This document shows, one piece after another, positions 27,604 to 35,177 of a DNA stretch of 64,000 bases. Positions within the stretch are counted from its first letter, which is position 1. Each line of letters starts with the position of its first letter. The stretch is from Pseudomonas hygromyciniae (GTDB lineage: Bacteria > Pseudomonadota > Gammaproteobacteria > Pseudomonadales > Pseudomonadaceae). Both the position numbers and the translations under genes were made by a program. The DNA is taken from contig NZ_CP070506.1 of assembly GCF_016925675.1 (NCBI RefSeq), forward strand, positions 3,966,501 to 4,030,500, given 5' to 3'. The notes below the pieces were generated by a model. That model was not told the DNA's origin. It worked only from the letters and a program-made list of their open reading frames with translations, and did no database searches.

Positions 27604-28688
27604 CTGAGTGCAACACGGTTATTGAATTGAAGCGGGAGCATCATGCCGCATCACCACGGCTTCTTGCATCACTTCGCCCATCACCTCGATCGGGCATTTG
27701 AAGTCGAAGCGTTTGCGCGGTCGCATATTCAGTTGCAAAGCGATGGCGTCCAGGGCTTCCTGACTATGCACCGACAAGTCCGTGCCCTTGGGCAGGTACT
27801 GGCGGATCAGTCCATTGATGTTCTCATTGCTGCCGCGTTGCCAGGGGCTGTGCGGGTCGCAGAAGTAGATCGCCACCCCGGTCCGCTGGGTGATCTCGGC
27901 GTGCCGCGCCATCTCCCGGCCCTGGTCGTAGGTCATGCTCTTGCGCACCGCCAGCGGCATGCCATTGAGCGCCGCACTGAAGCCCTCCAGCGCCGAGGTC
28001 GCCGTCGCGTCGGCCATCTTGATCAGCATCAGGTAGCCGCTGGTACGCTCCACCAAGGTGCCCACCGCCGAGGCATTGGCCTTGCCCTTGATCAGGTCGC
28101 CCTCCCAATGGCCTGGCATCAGCCGGTCTTCGACCTCCGGCGGGCGCACGTGGATGCTGAGCATTTCAGGGATCTGGCCGCGCCGATCGACGCCGCCAGA
28201 GCGCGGCCTGCGACTCGTCTTGCCCTGGCGCAGGCAGATGATCAGCTCCTTGCGCAGGCCACCGACCGGCAGGGCGTAGATCGCGTTATAGATCGTCTCG
28301 CGGCAGACGTAGGCCTCTCTGAGGCTGGGTATGTTCATGCTGCGCAGCTTGCCGGCAATCTGCTCGGGAGACAAACCCTCACGCAGCATATGGACGACCA
28401 GCTCGAAGCGCTCACTGCCCGGCAGCAGCTTGCACTGAGGCCTGCAGACCTGGCGGCGGACCTGCATCTGCTGCTGGGCAGCACAGGCCTGGTAGCGGGT
28501 GCCAGGGGCCCGGTTGCGGCGCAGCTCCCGGCTGATGGTCGAGGGGGAGCGGCCGAGCATCCGGGCAATTCGCCGCTGGCTGAAACCTTGGGCAAGGCCG
28601 AGTTGAAGGGTCGCACGTTCGGGGATACTGAGTTCGTGATAGGACATAGTGGCAGCACCGTACCGGAAAGGTCAGGTGTTGCACTCAG
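27604..28688 (-). mobile_element. IS30-family insertion sequence
   Basis: About 1085 bases bounded by inverted ends CTGAGTGCAACAC (27604-27616) and GTGTTGCACTCAG (28676-28688), enclosing one IS30-type transposase. I see no clear target duplication at the flanks (AT on the left, TT on the right). It interrupts the gene at 27374-29305. Confidence 0.9.
27619..28647 (-). CDS. IS30-family transposase
   Basis: 342 aa, full length for the family. N-terminal helix-turn-helix (SYHELSIPERATLQLGLAQG, RRIARMLGRSPSTISRELRRN) binds the ends. The catalytic DDE core is visible as HWEGDLIKG, MTYDQGREM and SPWQRGSNENINGLIRQYLP, the last being the IS30 signature, so the enzyme looks intact. It fills nearly all of the element. 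High GC content contrasts with the split host gene around it, indicating a recent arrival relative to that gene. Confidence 0.96.
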   Translation of the reverse strand: MSYHELSIPERATLQLGLAQGFSQRRIARMLGRSPSTISRELRRNRAPGTRYQACAAQQQMQVRRQVCRPQCKLLPGSERFELVVHMLREGLSPEQIAGKLRSMNIPSLREAYVCRETIYNAIYALPVGGLRKELIICLRQGKTSRRPRSGGVDRRGQIPEMLSIHVRPPEVEDRLMPGHWEGDLIKGKANASAVGTLVERTSGYLMLIKMADATATSALEGFSAALNGMPLAVRKSMTYDQGREMARHAEITQRTGVAIYFCDPHSPWQRGSNENINGLIRQYLPKGTDLSVHSQEALDAIALQLNMRPRKRFDFKCPIEVMGEVMQEAVVMRHDAPASIQ

Positions 28689-29305
28689 TTTTTGCGGCCG
28701 CCGGACAATATGCGAAAGGTCAGAGCGATATGTACAATTTCGGGCAGCGGATTGCTGGTGGAAATTTTAATAATGAGGATCTACTTCCCAAAACAGACGA
28801 CTCTGCCCGTTTGGCGTTAGGTCAGCAGTCACTAGATTACGCAGTTGGGCTGTCTAAGCTCCCCCCAGAAAAACTTCCAAACCCATTTGAAGGTATGGCC
28901 CGAAACGGGCTAAGCAATATTGTTTATGATGATTCAGGAACCTATACGGATGCAGAACGATATGCCGCTTATGGGGAGCTTAGTAAGCAGGATGAAACAT
29001 ATTTTTCCAAGTTGTACGCCAATATAACGAACGGCGGTGACAATAGTGAAATCTTCAAAGGCATCATGGACTATTTCGATGATCTTCCAGGGGTCGAGAA
29101 AGCGGCATACCCTGATGGCTTTAGGGACAGTATAAAAAGTCTTTACCAAGAGCAGTTAGGTCAATCGGGGCCGCTCGCCCTGCTCAGGCAATCGACTGAA
29201 AACGACTCTGATAAATTGTCCCCGAGCTTCTTCAACAAGGAACAATCACCGGAGCAGATGTTACAAGCCGTCTTAGAAAAAGCGACTGCTCTTTCGACGA
29301 TCTGA

Positions 29306-29565
29306 CCAGTCCAAAGCAACCAATGTGTCGCTGCACGGATCAATGACGAAGCGTTTTTACACACTCTGGGTCGAAAGCCGTCTTTCGTGAATGTCGGCTA
29401 ATGGCCGATTGCCACCCGTCATGAACGACCATTCAACCCCTAGCTTGATTCGATTGCGCACTGCTTTTCTATGGGTTTAATGCCGTCAATGCCAGCCCCT
29501 GGGCAGAGAGGAACAACCGCTCGAACATTCGAGCCGTAGACTCGAGAACCGGTGGGTAGTCGGCG
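29306..29565. other. Intergenic stretch at the right edge of the accessory patch
   Basis: No gene seen. It holds repeat copy 5 and leads into argC, where GC content returns to core values. Confidence 0.5.
29386..29425 (-). repeat. Dispersed short repeat, copy 5
   Basis: On the minus strand GGTGGCAATCGGCCA then TTAGCCGACATTC, one of the best matches to copy 1. Confidence 0.6.
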
Positions 29566-30495
29566 TCATGTTCCTGCAACCATCAGATCCAGATTCTGCA
29601 CCGCCGCTCCAGCGGCTCCCTTCCCGAGATTGTCAAACACTGCAGCCAACACAACCTGCCCCGTTTCATCATTTGCACACACCACCAATCGCAAACTATC
29701 AGTCCCGTTAAGCGCCTGAGGATCAAGGTGCGTCAGCCCTTTCGCCTCCTGCATCGACATCACCTGTACATGGTCTGCATCGATGTAGTGCTGCGAAAGG
29801 CACGCATGCAGCCGCGCCGCATCCACGCCCGGCGCCAATAACCGAAGTTGCAACGGTATGGTCAGCACGATCCCCTGCCGAAAAGCCCCATAGGCCGGCA
29901 CAAACATCGGCCGTTCCATCAAGCCGCTTTGCTGCTGAATCTCCGGAATATGTTTGTGTGCCAGCCCCAGACCGTACACCTGAAACGCCGGTGCCTGTGA
30001 TGCGCCCTCGCCCTCATGCTCTTGCACTCCAGCGCGCCCTTTTCCGGAATAGCCCGACACCGCATGAATGTTCGTCGGGAAATCCCTGGGTAGTAACCCG
30101 GCTTCCAGCAATGGGCGCAGCAGCCCTATCGCCCCCGTGGGATAGCAACCGGGATTGCTGACCCGCCGCGCCGTGGCGATGCGTTGGGCCTGTTGCGCGT
30201 CCATCTCGGCAAAACCATAGGTCCAGTCTGGATGAGTGCGGTGCGCCGAACTCGCATCGATCACCCGAACCGCGGGGTTTTCGATGCTCGCTACAGCGTC
30301 GCGTGCAGCTTGGTCGGGCAAGCAGAGAATCGCGATGTCGCAGGCGTTGATGATTTCGGCACGACGTTGCGGATCCTTGCGGTGTTCGGGGCTGAGCGTG
30401 ATGAGCCGCAGATCGGTCCTGCCTCTTAAACGTTGATGGATTTGCAACCCGGTGGTGCCTTGGTCGCCGTCGATGAATACAAGGGGGCTTGCCAT
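29566..30495 (-). CDS. argC: N-acetyl-gamma-glutamyl-phosphate reductase, type 2
   Basis: 309 aa from the ATG at 30495; a GTG five codons earlier is possible. ArgC reduces N-acetylglutamyl phosphate to the semialdehyde with NADPH in arginine synthesis. The N-terminal segment [17 protein letters not shown] binds the cofactor and the catalytic Cys is in [11 protein letters not shown]. The short form lacking the longer insertions of classic ArgC is the AGPR type 2 family. It is divergent from a LysR gene. Pseudomonas usually carries a separate long-form argC for the main pathway, so this one may serve another pathway; that is inference. Confidence 0.9.
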   Translation of the reverse strand: MASPLVFIDGDQGTTGLQIHQRLRGRTDLRLITLSPEHRKDPQRRAEIINACDIAILCLPDQAARDAVASIENPAVRVIDASSAHRTHPDWTYGFAEMDAQQAQRIATARRVSNPGCYPTGAIGLLRPLLEAGLLPRDFPTNIHAVSGYSGKGRAGVQEHEGEGASQAPAFQVYGLGLAHKHIPEIQQQSGLMERPMFVPAYGAFRQGIVLTIPLQLRLLAPGVDAARLHACLSQHYIDADHVQVMSMQEAKGLTHLDPQALNGTDSLRLVVCANDETGQVVLAAVFDNLGKGAAGAAVQNLDLMVAGT

Positions 30496-30561
30496 GGAAT
30501 GCTCTCGCACATAGGAAATCAGGAGCTCCGATCTTCCATCCGAGGCTAAGATAGGAAAAGT

Positions 30562-30585
30562 TGAATTTCCAAACGATGAAATTCA
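30562..30585. promoter_or_regulatory. Candidate LysR site between argC and lysR-type gene
   Basis: TGAATTTC and GAAATTCA, perfect 8-base arms with 8 bases between, in the divergent promoter region 25 bases before the LysR start. Confidence 0.55.
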
Positions 30586-30609
30586 GTTTTTCTGAACAAG
30601 GAATGATTC

Positions 30610-31494
30610 ATGCGCGAAATCAGCCTGGACCGCCTGCGCACATTGGTGGCCATTGCCGACCTGGGTTCGTTTGCCGAGGCGGCCCGTGTGCTACACCTCG
30701 CGCCGCCCACGGTCAGTTTGCATATCGCCGACCTCGAGTCGCGGGTTGGCGGCAAGCTGTTGTCGCGCACGCGTGGGCGCATTCAGCCGTCGGCGATTGG
30801 AGAAACACTGGTAGAGCGCGCGCGGCGCCTGTTGGCGGATGCAGAGCAAGCACTTGAGGACGTGGAGCGTCAGGTGCAGGGCTTGGCCGGGCGTGTGCGG
30901 CTGGGTGCCTCCACCGGGGCGATCGCACAGTTGATGCCGCAAGCGTTGGAGACATTGAGCCAACGCCATCCCGCTATCGATGTGCAGGTCGCGGTGCTCA
31001 CGTCGCAGGAAACATTGAAGAAGCTTGCCGAGGGCTCTTTGGAGATCGGTCTGGTCGCGCTGCCACAGACCCCGGTGAAGGGATTGCGGATCGAGCCCTG
31101 GCGGCGGGACCCGGTCATGGCTTTCTTGCCGGCACGCTGGGATTGCCCGGATGTGGTGAACCCGGGTTGGCTGGCCGCTCAGCCATTGATTCTGAATGAC
31201 AACACCACTCGGCTTTCGCGCTTGACCTCGGAGTGGTTCGCCAGTGATGGACGACAGCCCACGCCGCGCATCCAACTGAACTACAACGATGCGATCAAAA
31301 GCCTGGTAGCGGCCGGTTATGGCGCGACGCTGTTGCCCCATGAAGCCTCCACGCCATTGCCCGATACCAGGATCGTCATGCGGCCATTACAGCCCTTGTT
31401 GTGGCGTGAACTCGGTATTGCCCACCGTGGTGGGGACGTCGAGCGGCCGACGCAACATGTGCTGGATGTGTTGTGGGGGTTGAGTGCGGGCTAG
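30610..31494 (+). CDS. LysR-family transcriptional regulator
   Basis: 294 aa, ATG with AAGGA upstream. The DNA-binding domain (about 1-62: LDRLRTLVAIADLGSFAEAARVLHLAPPTVSLHIADLES) is typical LysR, followed by an effector domain starting near residue 92 (GRVRLGASTGAIAQLMPQALETLS). It is divergent from argC with 114 bases between the two starts and a perfect inverted repeat in that gap, so argC is the likely target. Effector unknown. Downstream lies decayed DNA rather than a partner gene. Confidence 0.9.
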   Translation: MREISLDRLRTLVAIADLGSFAEAARVLHLAPPTVSLHIADLESRVGGKLLSRTRGRIQPSAIGETLVERARRLLADAEQALEDVERQVQGLAGRVRLGASTGAIAQLMPQALETLSQRHPAIDVQVAVLTSQETLKKLAEGSLEIGLVALPQTPVKGLRIEPWRRDPVMAFLPARWDCPDVVNPGWLAAQPLILNDNTTRLSRLTSEWFASDGRQPTPRIQLNYNDAIKSLVAAGYGATLLPHEASTPLPDTRIVMRPLQPLLWRELGIAHRGGDVERPTQHVLDVLWGLSAG

Positions 31495-31630
31495 AGCAAT
31501 GTTGTCGCTCAGGCAGTTGTATGAGCTGGTGAAGTATTGACTATGACCGATGGGTAAAACCCCACGGGCATCGGCACGCTAGACGGAGAAACCCAGCGAC
31601 CGCGCTCGGCATTGCAGGCGCCCACAGGTG
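31495..31630. other. Non-coding stretch before gene remnants
   Basis: No coherent coding or regulatory signal recognised. Confidence 0.4.
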
Positions 31631-31780
31631 GGCGGTGTGTACGTGTGTGCCATGCACCCCGGGGTGATGTTGGCGGCGGTGGTGGGACGTCTTGCCAGCG
31701 AAGAGATCATCGACGGCAAGGCACCCTCTGCGCTTGGTCCATGCCGTCCTGATCGATTTGTCCGTTGCCCTGCCACCTAG
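31631..31780 (+). pseudogene. C-terminal remnant of a FAD-dependent amino acid oxidase/dehydrogenase
   Basis: The frame GGVYVCAMHPGVMLAAVVGR... followed by LASEEIIDGK to a TAG at 31778-31780 looks like the conserved C-terminus of DAO-family oxidoreductases (HPGVTLA, GRLxAE). No start codon or upstream domain is present, so only the last 50 codons survive. Its stop overlaps the stop of a second remnant on the other strand. Confidence 0.65.
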
Positions 31781-31883
31781 GGCAACACGGCATTCTTGAA
31801 GATCAGTTCGCTGTGCAGCACGCGAACGCCTTCCGGGCCGCTTTCAAGCAGCCGGCGCTCGCCACCCGCGTTGATCTGTCGTG
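31777..31883 (-). pseudogene. C-terminal remnant of an unrecognised gene
   Basis: The minus frame reads INAGGERRLLESGPEGVRVL followed by HSELIFKNAVLP and TAG. It is coherent for about 35 codons, then meets an upstream stop. The two remnants share CTAG, so they were once convergent neighbours with overlapping stops. Family not recognised. Confidence 0.5.
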
Positions 31884-31908
31884 AACATCAAACACCGGAG
31901 GTCCCTGC

Positions 31909-32310
31909 ATGAGTCTGCCCACTATCCGCCTCGACACCTTGCTCACCGGTCGCGTGCAGCCATTCACCCGCCCAGGCTCCCAGAGCGCCATCGATAAACA
32001 GCCGCAACAGGGCCAACTGAAGGTCTCCACCCTGGGCCTTCACGGCGACGAACAGGGCGACCTGCGCGTGCATGGCGGGGTGGAAAAAGCCATTCACCAC
32101 TACCCGCTTGAGCACTACGCCCGTTGGGCCGACGAATTGGGCGCTCATCCCTTGCTGAGGCAGCCAGGGGCCTTTGGCGAGAACTTCAGGACCACCGGCT
32201 GGAGCGAGCATGACGTCTGCCTGGGCGATCGGATTCAGGTCGGTACGGCATTGCTCGAGGTGTCCCTGGCCAATAAATATCTGGATAATGCCCCGCCCCT
32301 ACGCCGATAA
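31909..32310 (+). pseudogene. Truncated MOSC-domain protein (YiiM-like)
   Basis: 133 codons with GGAGG 6-10 bases before ATG. The first 119 residues follow the YiiM-type MOSC pattern (LHGDEQGDLRVHGGVEKAIHHYP, GAFGENF, CLGDRIQVGTALLEVS). Family members continue for about 90 more residues with a conserved segment holding a Cys (RxPCxK), whereas here the frame turns into LANKYLDNAPPLRR and stops. MOSC proteins detoxify N-hydroxylated bases or carry molybdenum-cofactor sulphur, and this needs the lost Cys. It is therefore probably inactive. It lies beside two other gene remnants. Confidence 0.75.
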
Positions 32311-32324
32311 GGACATCCCTGCCA

Positions 32325-33584
32325 ATGAAGTTGCCCACGTCTACGCTGCTGCTCGCCTCTACCCTGCTGCTGCCGTCACTGGCCCATGCCAACGACGCCG
32401 CCTTGACCGACACGCTCAAGGCGTTCACCCACTGTGACGCCCGTTTCTTCAATAGCTTGCACGCCCACGGCGACGCCTGGCAGGCCTATGCGCCGCTGGT
32501 GCGGGAGAAGAACAGCACGTGGATCGCGGTTAAAAATCGCGCCAGCGGCGAGGAAAATTCAGTGCTCGTCAGCGCACCGCCGATTGCCGGCTTGAAGCTG
32601 TTGTCCTACTTCGACGAGAGCACCGACCTCGGCAAATTGGGGCTCTACTATTACTGGGGCTTTGTGGTTGAAGGCGGTGTCGAGGAGGTGGCCAAGCACA
32701 TCGCGCCGCTGCTGGAACAACCTGGGGCGTTGCAAAAAAACAGCCCAGTGTATGTTCGCAGCGAGCTCAAGGTCGGCGACCAGTGGCAGGCCATGGCGCC
32801 CCAACCCGGCTCCGCGCCCGGCACGCGGCGGGTAGAGCGGGTGCTGCTGGTCGAGCCGGAAGGCAAGCAAGGCACGCAGTCGCGGGTCAGTTGTTCGCTG
32901 CAGGGTGGCGTGGACGGAGCATTGCTCGCCCGTTTGCGTCCGGACATCGCGCCGGCTGACTATCCTCGAACCGTGGCCGAAACTCATATCGACGATGTCC
33001 AGGTGCCGACCAGCGTGCTCCAACGCCTTGATTCGCCGCTGCTGCAACCGAAGTTCAAGACGCTGACCTACACGTCCCAGTCCACCAAGGATGACGGCAG
33101 CAAGGATAGCCCGGTTTCCGAGACGTTCACCGCCCAGGGTGGCTTGCTGAAGAAGAAGGAGATCTACAGCGAGCGCTTCAACGTCGACCGCCTCACCCAG
33201 GCCGACCTGATCCAGTTGAAGTCGAAGATGAATGGCATAGGCGATGGGCGCGTACTGCTGACCCACGAAATCGCACTGGATATTCCGCCAACCTGGACCC
33301 CAGGCCAAACGCTGAGCGCACGCATGACCATGGCTGATGTGCCGGCCAAGCCGACCGACACATCCCGCATCACGCCCTTGAACTGCGTGGTGGGCCAACG
33401 CTTTCCAGCGCGGCAGGTGTTTGCCAGCTTGACGGGCGACGCGATCAAACTGGAGTGCGACCAGGGCGACTATAAAACCACGCGCGCGTTTATCGAGGAC
33501 TTGGGGCTTGCCATGACCTTGGAGTCAACGTCGGACAAAATCCATTACGTGTATGAATACACCGCGCTGGATGTCGTGCGTTAA
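32325..33584 (+). CDS. Exported hypothetical protein
   Basis: 419 aa, ATG at 32325; the site upstream is AAGGA. Residues 1-22 are a clear signal peptide (STLLLASTLLLPSLAHA). The mature protein has four Cys (CDARF, SCSLQ, NCVVG, ECDQG), which suggests disulphides in the periplasm, and no membrane helices. I do not recognise a domain. The gene begins 15 bases after the truncated MOSC gene and may be expressed from that promoter. It is followed by nested REPINs. Confidence 0.75.
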   Translation: MKLPTSTLLLASTLLLPSLAHANDAALTDTLKAFTHCDARFFNSLHAHGDAWQAYAPLVREKNSTWIAVKNRASGEENSVLVSAPPIAGLKLLSYFDESTDLGKLGLYYYWGFVVEGGVEEVAKHIAPLLEQPGALQKNSPVYVRSELKVGDQWQAMAPQPGSAPGTRRVERVLLVEPEGKQGTQSRVSCSLQGGVDGALLARLRPDIAPADYPRTVAETHIDDVQVPTSVLQRLDSPLLQPKFKTLTYTSQSTKDDGSKDSPVSETFTAQGGLLKKKEIYSERFNVDRLTQADLIQLKSKMNGIGDGRVLLTHEIALDIPPTWTPGQTLSARMTMADVPAKPTDTSRITPLNCVVGQRFPARQVFASLTGDAIKLECDQGDYKTTRAFIEDLGLAMTLESTSDKIHYVYEYTALDVVR

Positions 33585-33622
33585 CCCAGAGCCCAACCGA
33601 TCTGTAGCTAGGGTGATGACCT

Positions 33623-33845
33623 GTGGCGAGCGGGCTTGCCCTAATGCCGTTCAGTTAAGCCTTTTTGTAGGAGCGAGGGGGACGCCTAGTTCTTGCTCGC
33701 GAAGAACTTGAGAGCGCCGCGTTTACCTAGCAAACACGCGTTATCGTTGACGTCCTTCGCGAGCAGAACTAGGCGTCCCCCTCGCTCCTACAGAAAGCAG
33801 AATCCGCTTAACTGAACGGCATTAGGGCAAGCCCGCTCGCCACAG
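33623..33845. repeat. Outer REPIN (GTGGCGAGCGGGCTTGCCC type) enclosing another REPIN
   Basis: The left arm 33623-33660 and right arm 33806-33845 are perfect inverted copies over about 38 bases, including unusual inner sequence (TAATGCCGTTCAGTTAAGC). Everything between them is a second REPIN plus short spacers. Confidence 0.85.
33667..33791. repeat. Inner REPIN with mirrored insertion in both arms
   Basis: Arms read GTAGGAGCGAG, then GGGGACGCCTAGTT, then CTTGCTCGCGAA, and the exact complement on the right. Compared with the REPIN at 8065-8164, the 14 extra bases sit at the tip of the REP hairpin in both arms. Confidence 0.85.
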
Positions 33846-33919
33846 AGCCTGATAAATGGCAGCGCGAGCCCGCTCGCCATACTGATATCATCCAGGCATT
33901 AACGCGCTGAGTAGAAAGC

Positions 33920-34087
33920 ATGAACCGTCGTAAGAAACTCAATCAGATTTTGAAAGCCAACGCCAAAAAGGCCAATGCCAAATTGGCCCCCAAGAGCAAG
34001 GACAAGTACATCAGCAAGGCCGACCGTTTGAAACTGGAAGCCGAACCTGCCCAGGACACACCGATTTCCCCTGACACGCCAAGCTGA
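33920..34087 (+). CDS. Small basic protein, DUF2986 family
   Basis: 55 aa: MNRRKKLNQILKANAKKANA, then KLAPKSKDKYISKADRLKLE and an acidic, Pro-rich tail. The Lys/Arg-rich start and the YISKADR segment match the DUF2986 pattern of small gamma-proteobacterial proteins. It may bind nucleic acid, but the function is unknown. It starts just after the REP-filled stretch, with a weak ribosome site (GTAGAAAGC). Confidence 0.75.
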   Translation: MNRRKKLNQILKANAKKANAKLAPKSKDKYISKADRLKLEAEPAQDTPISPDTPS

Positions 34088-34156
34088 TTCAGGGCACTCT
34101 ACGCCAGCGCAGCAGTCTGTTCCCAGACACCCCATTCTCGCCCGGCGGAGCTTCCC

Positions 34157-34783
34157 ATGATGATTGTTCACCACCTCAACAACTCACGTTCGCAGCGCAT
34201 TCTCTGGCTGCTAGAAGAACTCGGCCTGCCCTACGCGCTCAAGTGCTACCAGCGCGACCCGAAAACCAACCTTGCACCACCCGAGCTCAAGGCGATCAAT
34301 GCGCTGGGCAAATCGCCGGTGCTTGAAGATGGCTCACGTGTGGTGATCGAGTCCGGCGCCATTGTCGACTACCTGATCCGTCGCCATGGCCAGGGTCGCC
34401 TGCAACCAGACCCCAGCACAGACGCCTACGACACCTACGTACAATGGCTGCACTTCGCCGAAGGCTCGGCAATGCTGCCGCTGATGCTCAACCTGTATGT
34501 CGGCCGCCTGGGTGAAGCCGGTGCGCCATTGCATCCGCGGATCGAGTCGGAACTGGCCAATTACCTGGGTTACCTGAACAACGCCCTGGCGCAGTCGCCC
34601 TACCTGCTGGGTGAGGAACTGAGCGGCGCCGATATCCAGATGAGCTTTATTGGCGAAATCGCCAAGGCCCAGGGCAAGTTGCAGGCGTACCCGAACCTCG
34701 CGGCGTGGGTCCAGCGGTTCCAGGCCCGGCCTGCCTATCGCAAGGCGCTGGAACAGGGTGGGGAATATGCGTTTGCCAAGTAA
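34157..34783 (+). CDS. Glutathione S-transferase
   Basis: 208 aa; the first of two ATGs (34157) has GGAG 7 bases upstream. The thioredoxin-like N-terminal domain contains HHLNNSRSQRILWLLEELGLPY with a Ser typical of bacterial GSTs in the active-site position and the glutathione-binding ESGAIVDYLIRR. The C-terminal helical domain (about 88-205) has GEELSGADIQMSF, the N-capping box. It conjugates or transfers glutathione to electrophiles; the substrate is unknown. It stands alone. Confidence 0.92.
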   Translation: MMIVHHLNNSRSQRILWLLEELGLPYALKCYQRDPKTNLAPPELKAINALGKSPVLEDGSRVVIESGAIVDYLIRRHGQGRLQPDPSTDAYDTYVQWLHFAEGSAMLPLMLNLYVGRLGEAGAPLHPRIESELANYLGYLNNALAQSPYLLGEELSGADIQMSFIGEIAKAQGKLQAYPNLAAWVQRFQARPAYRKALEQGGEYAFAK

Positions 34784-34823
34784 GCAGACGGGAATTGAGT
34801 AAACGCCCACCCTTAAATGACGG

Positions 34824-35120
34824 TCAGCCGCCGGGGGCCGTCATGTACTGGCTGAAGTTGTTGATGTGATCATCCAGATTGTCTTCGAGCATCATCCGGT
34901 ACTGCTCACAGAAGTACTTCAGCAGCGCTTCGCGCGACTCGGCCATTTCGGCGCCGGTCTTGAAGTTGCGCGCACTCGCCCAGGCATTGAAACGTGTCGT
35001 GCCGAACATCATCGAGGCGCTGACCTGGCCAAGGTTCTCGAGGGTTTTCAGTTGCTCGTTCGACAGCTCGATATGCGCGTCGGCGCGGTCGTAGAAGGCT
35101 TGGTCTGTAGCGTCTGGCAT
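34824..35120 (-). CDS. DUF3144 family protein
   Basis: 98 aa. The sequence DQAFYDRADAHIELSNEQLK with SASMMFGTTRFNAWASARNF and a C-terminal FCEQYRMMLEDNLDDHINNF matches my recollection of the DUF3144 family, small helical proteins of unknown function. No signal peptide or membrane helix. It lies 57 bases after the TrmK gene on the same strand and could be the last gene of the pump operon. Confidence 0.75.
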   Translation of the reverse strand: MPDATDQAFYDRADAHIELSNEQLKTLENLGQVSASMMFGTTRFNAWASARNFKTGAEMAESREALLKYFCEQYRMMLEDNLDDHINNFSQYMTAPGG

Positions 35121-35177
35121 GGTGGAACACCTGGGTTGGATAAGGGAGTCATTGAAGCATTCGCGGCAGGCAAGGCC

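Larger units (their letters stand above)
27374..29305 (+). pseudogene. Hypothetical gene split by an IS30-family element
   Basis: The 5' part (27374-27603, MDISIKSYQASTQ...DLKGGG) and the 3' part (28689-29305, FAAAGQYAKGQSDMYNFGQ...EKATALSTI) flank the insertion element. Removing 27603-28688 rejoins the two frames through GGGCRIFAAAGQ, which supports one original gene of about 281 codons. Both parts share low GC and polar, Ser/Asp/Asn-rich content with repeated DSAR segments (TISDSARALYAL and KTDDSARLALGQ). No signal peptide, membrane segment or known domain is visible. It is a broken accessory gene of unknown function; the 3' part may still be transcribed. Confidence 0.75.
33585..33919. other. 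REP-filled intergenic stretch
   Basis: No gene. It is almost entirely a GTAGGAGCG-type REPIN nested within a GTGGCGAGC-type REPIN, followed by a partial REP at 33857-33881. Confidence 0.8.

Noticed and set aside
27601..28692. Target-site duplication of the IS30-family element
   Set aside because: Flanking bases differ (AT left, TT right), so no duplication can be supported.
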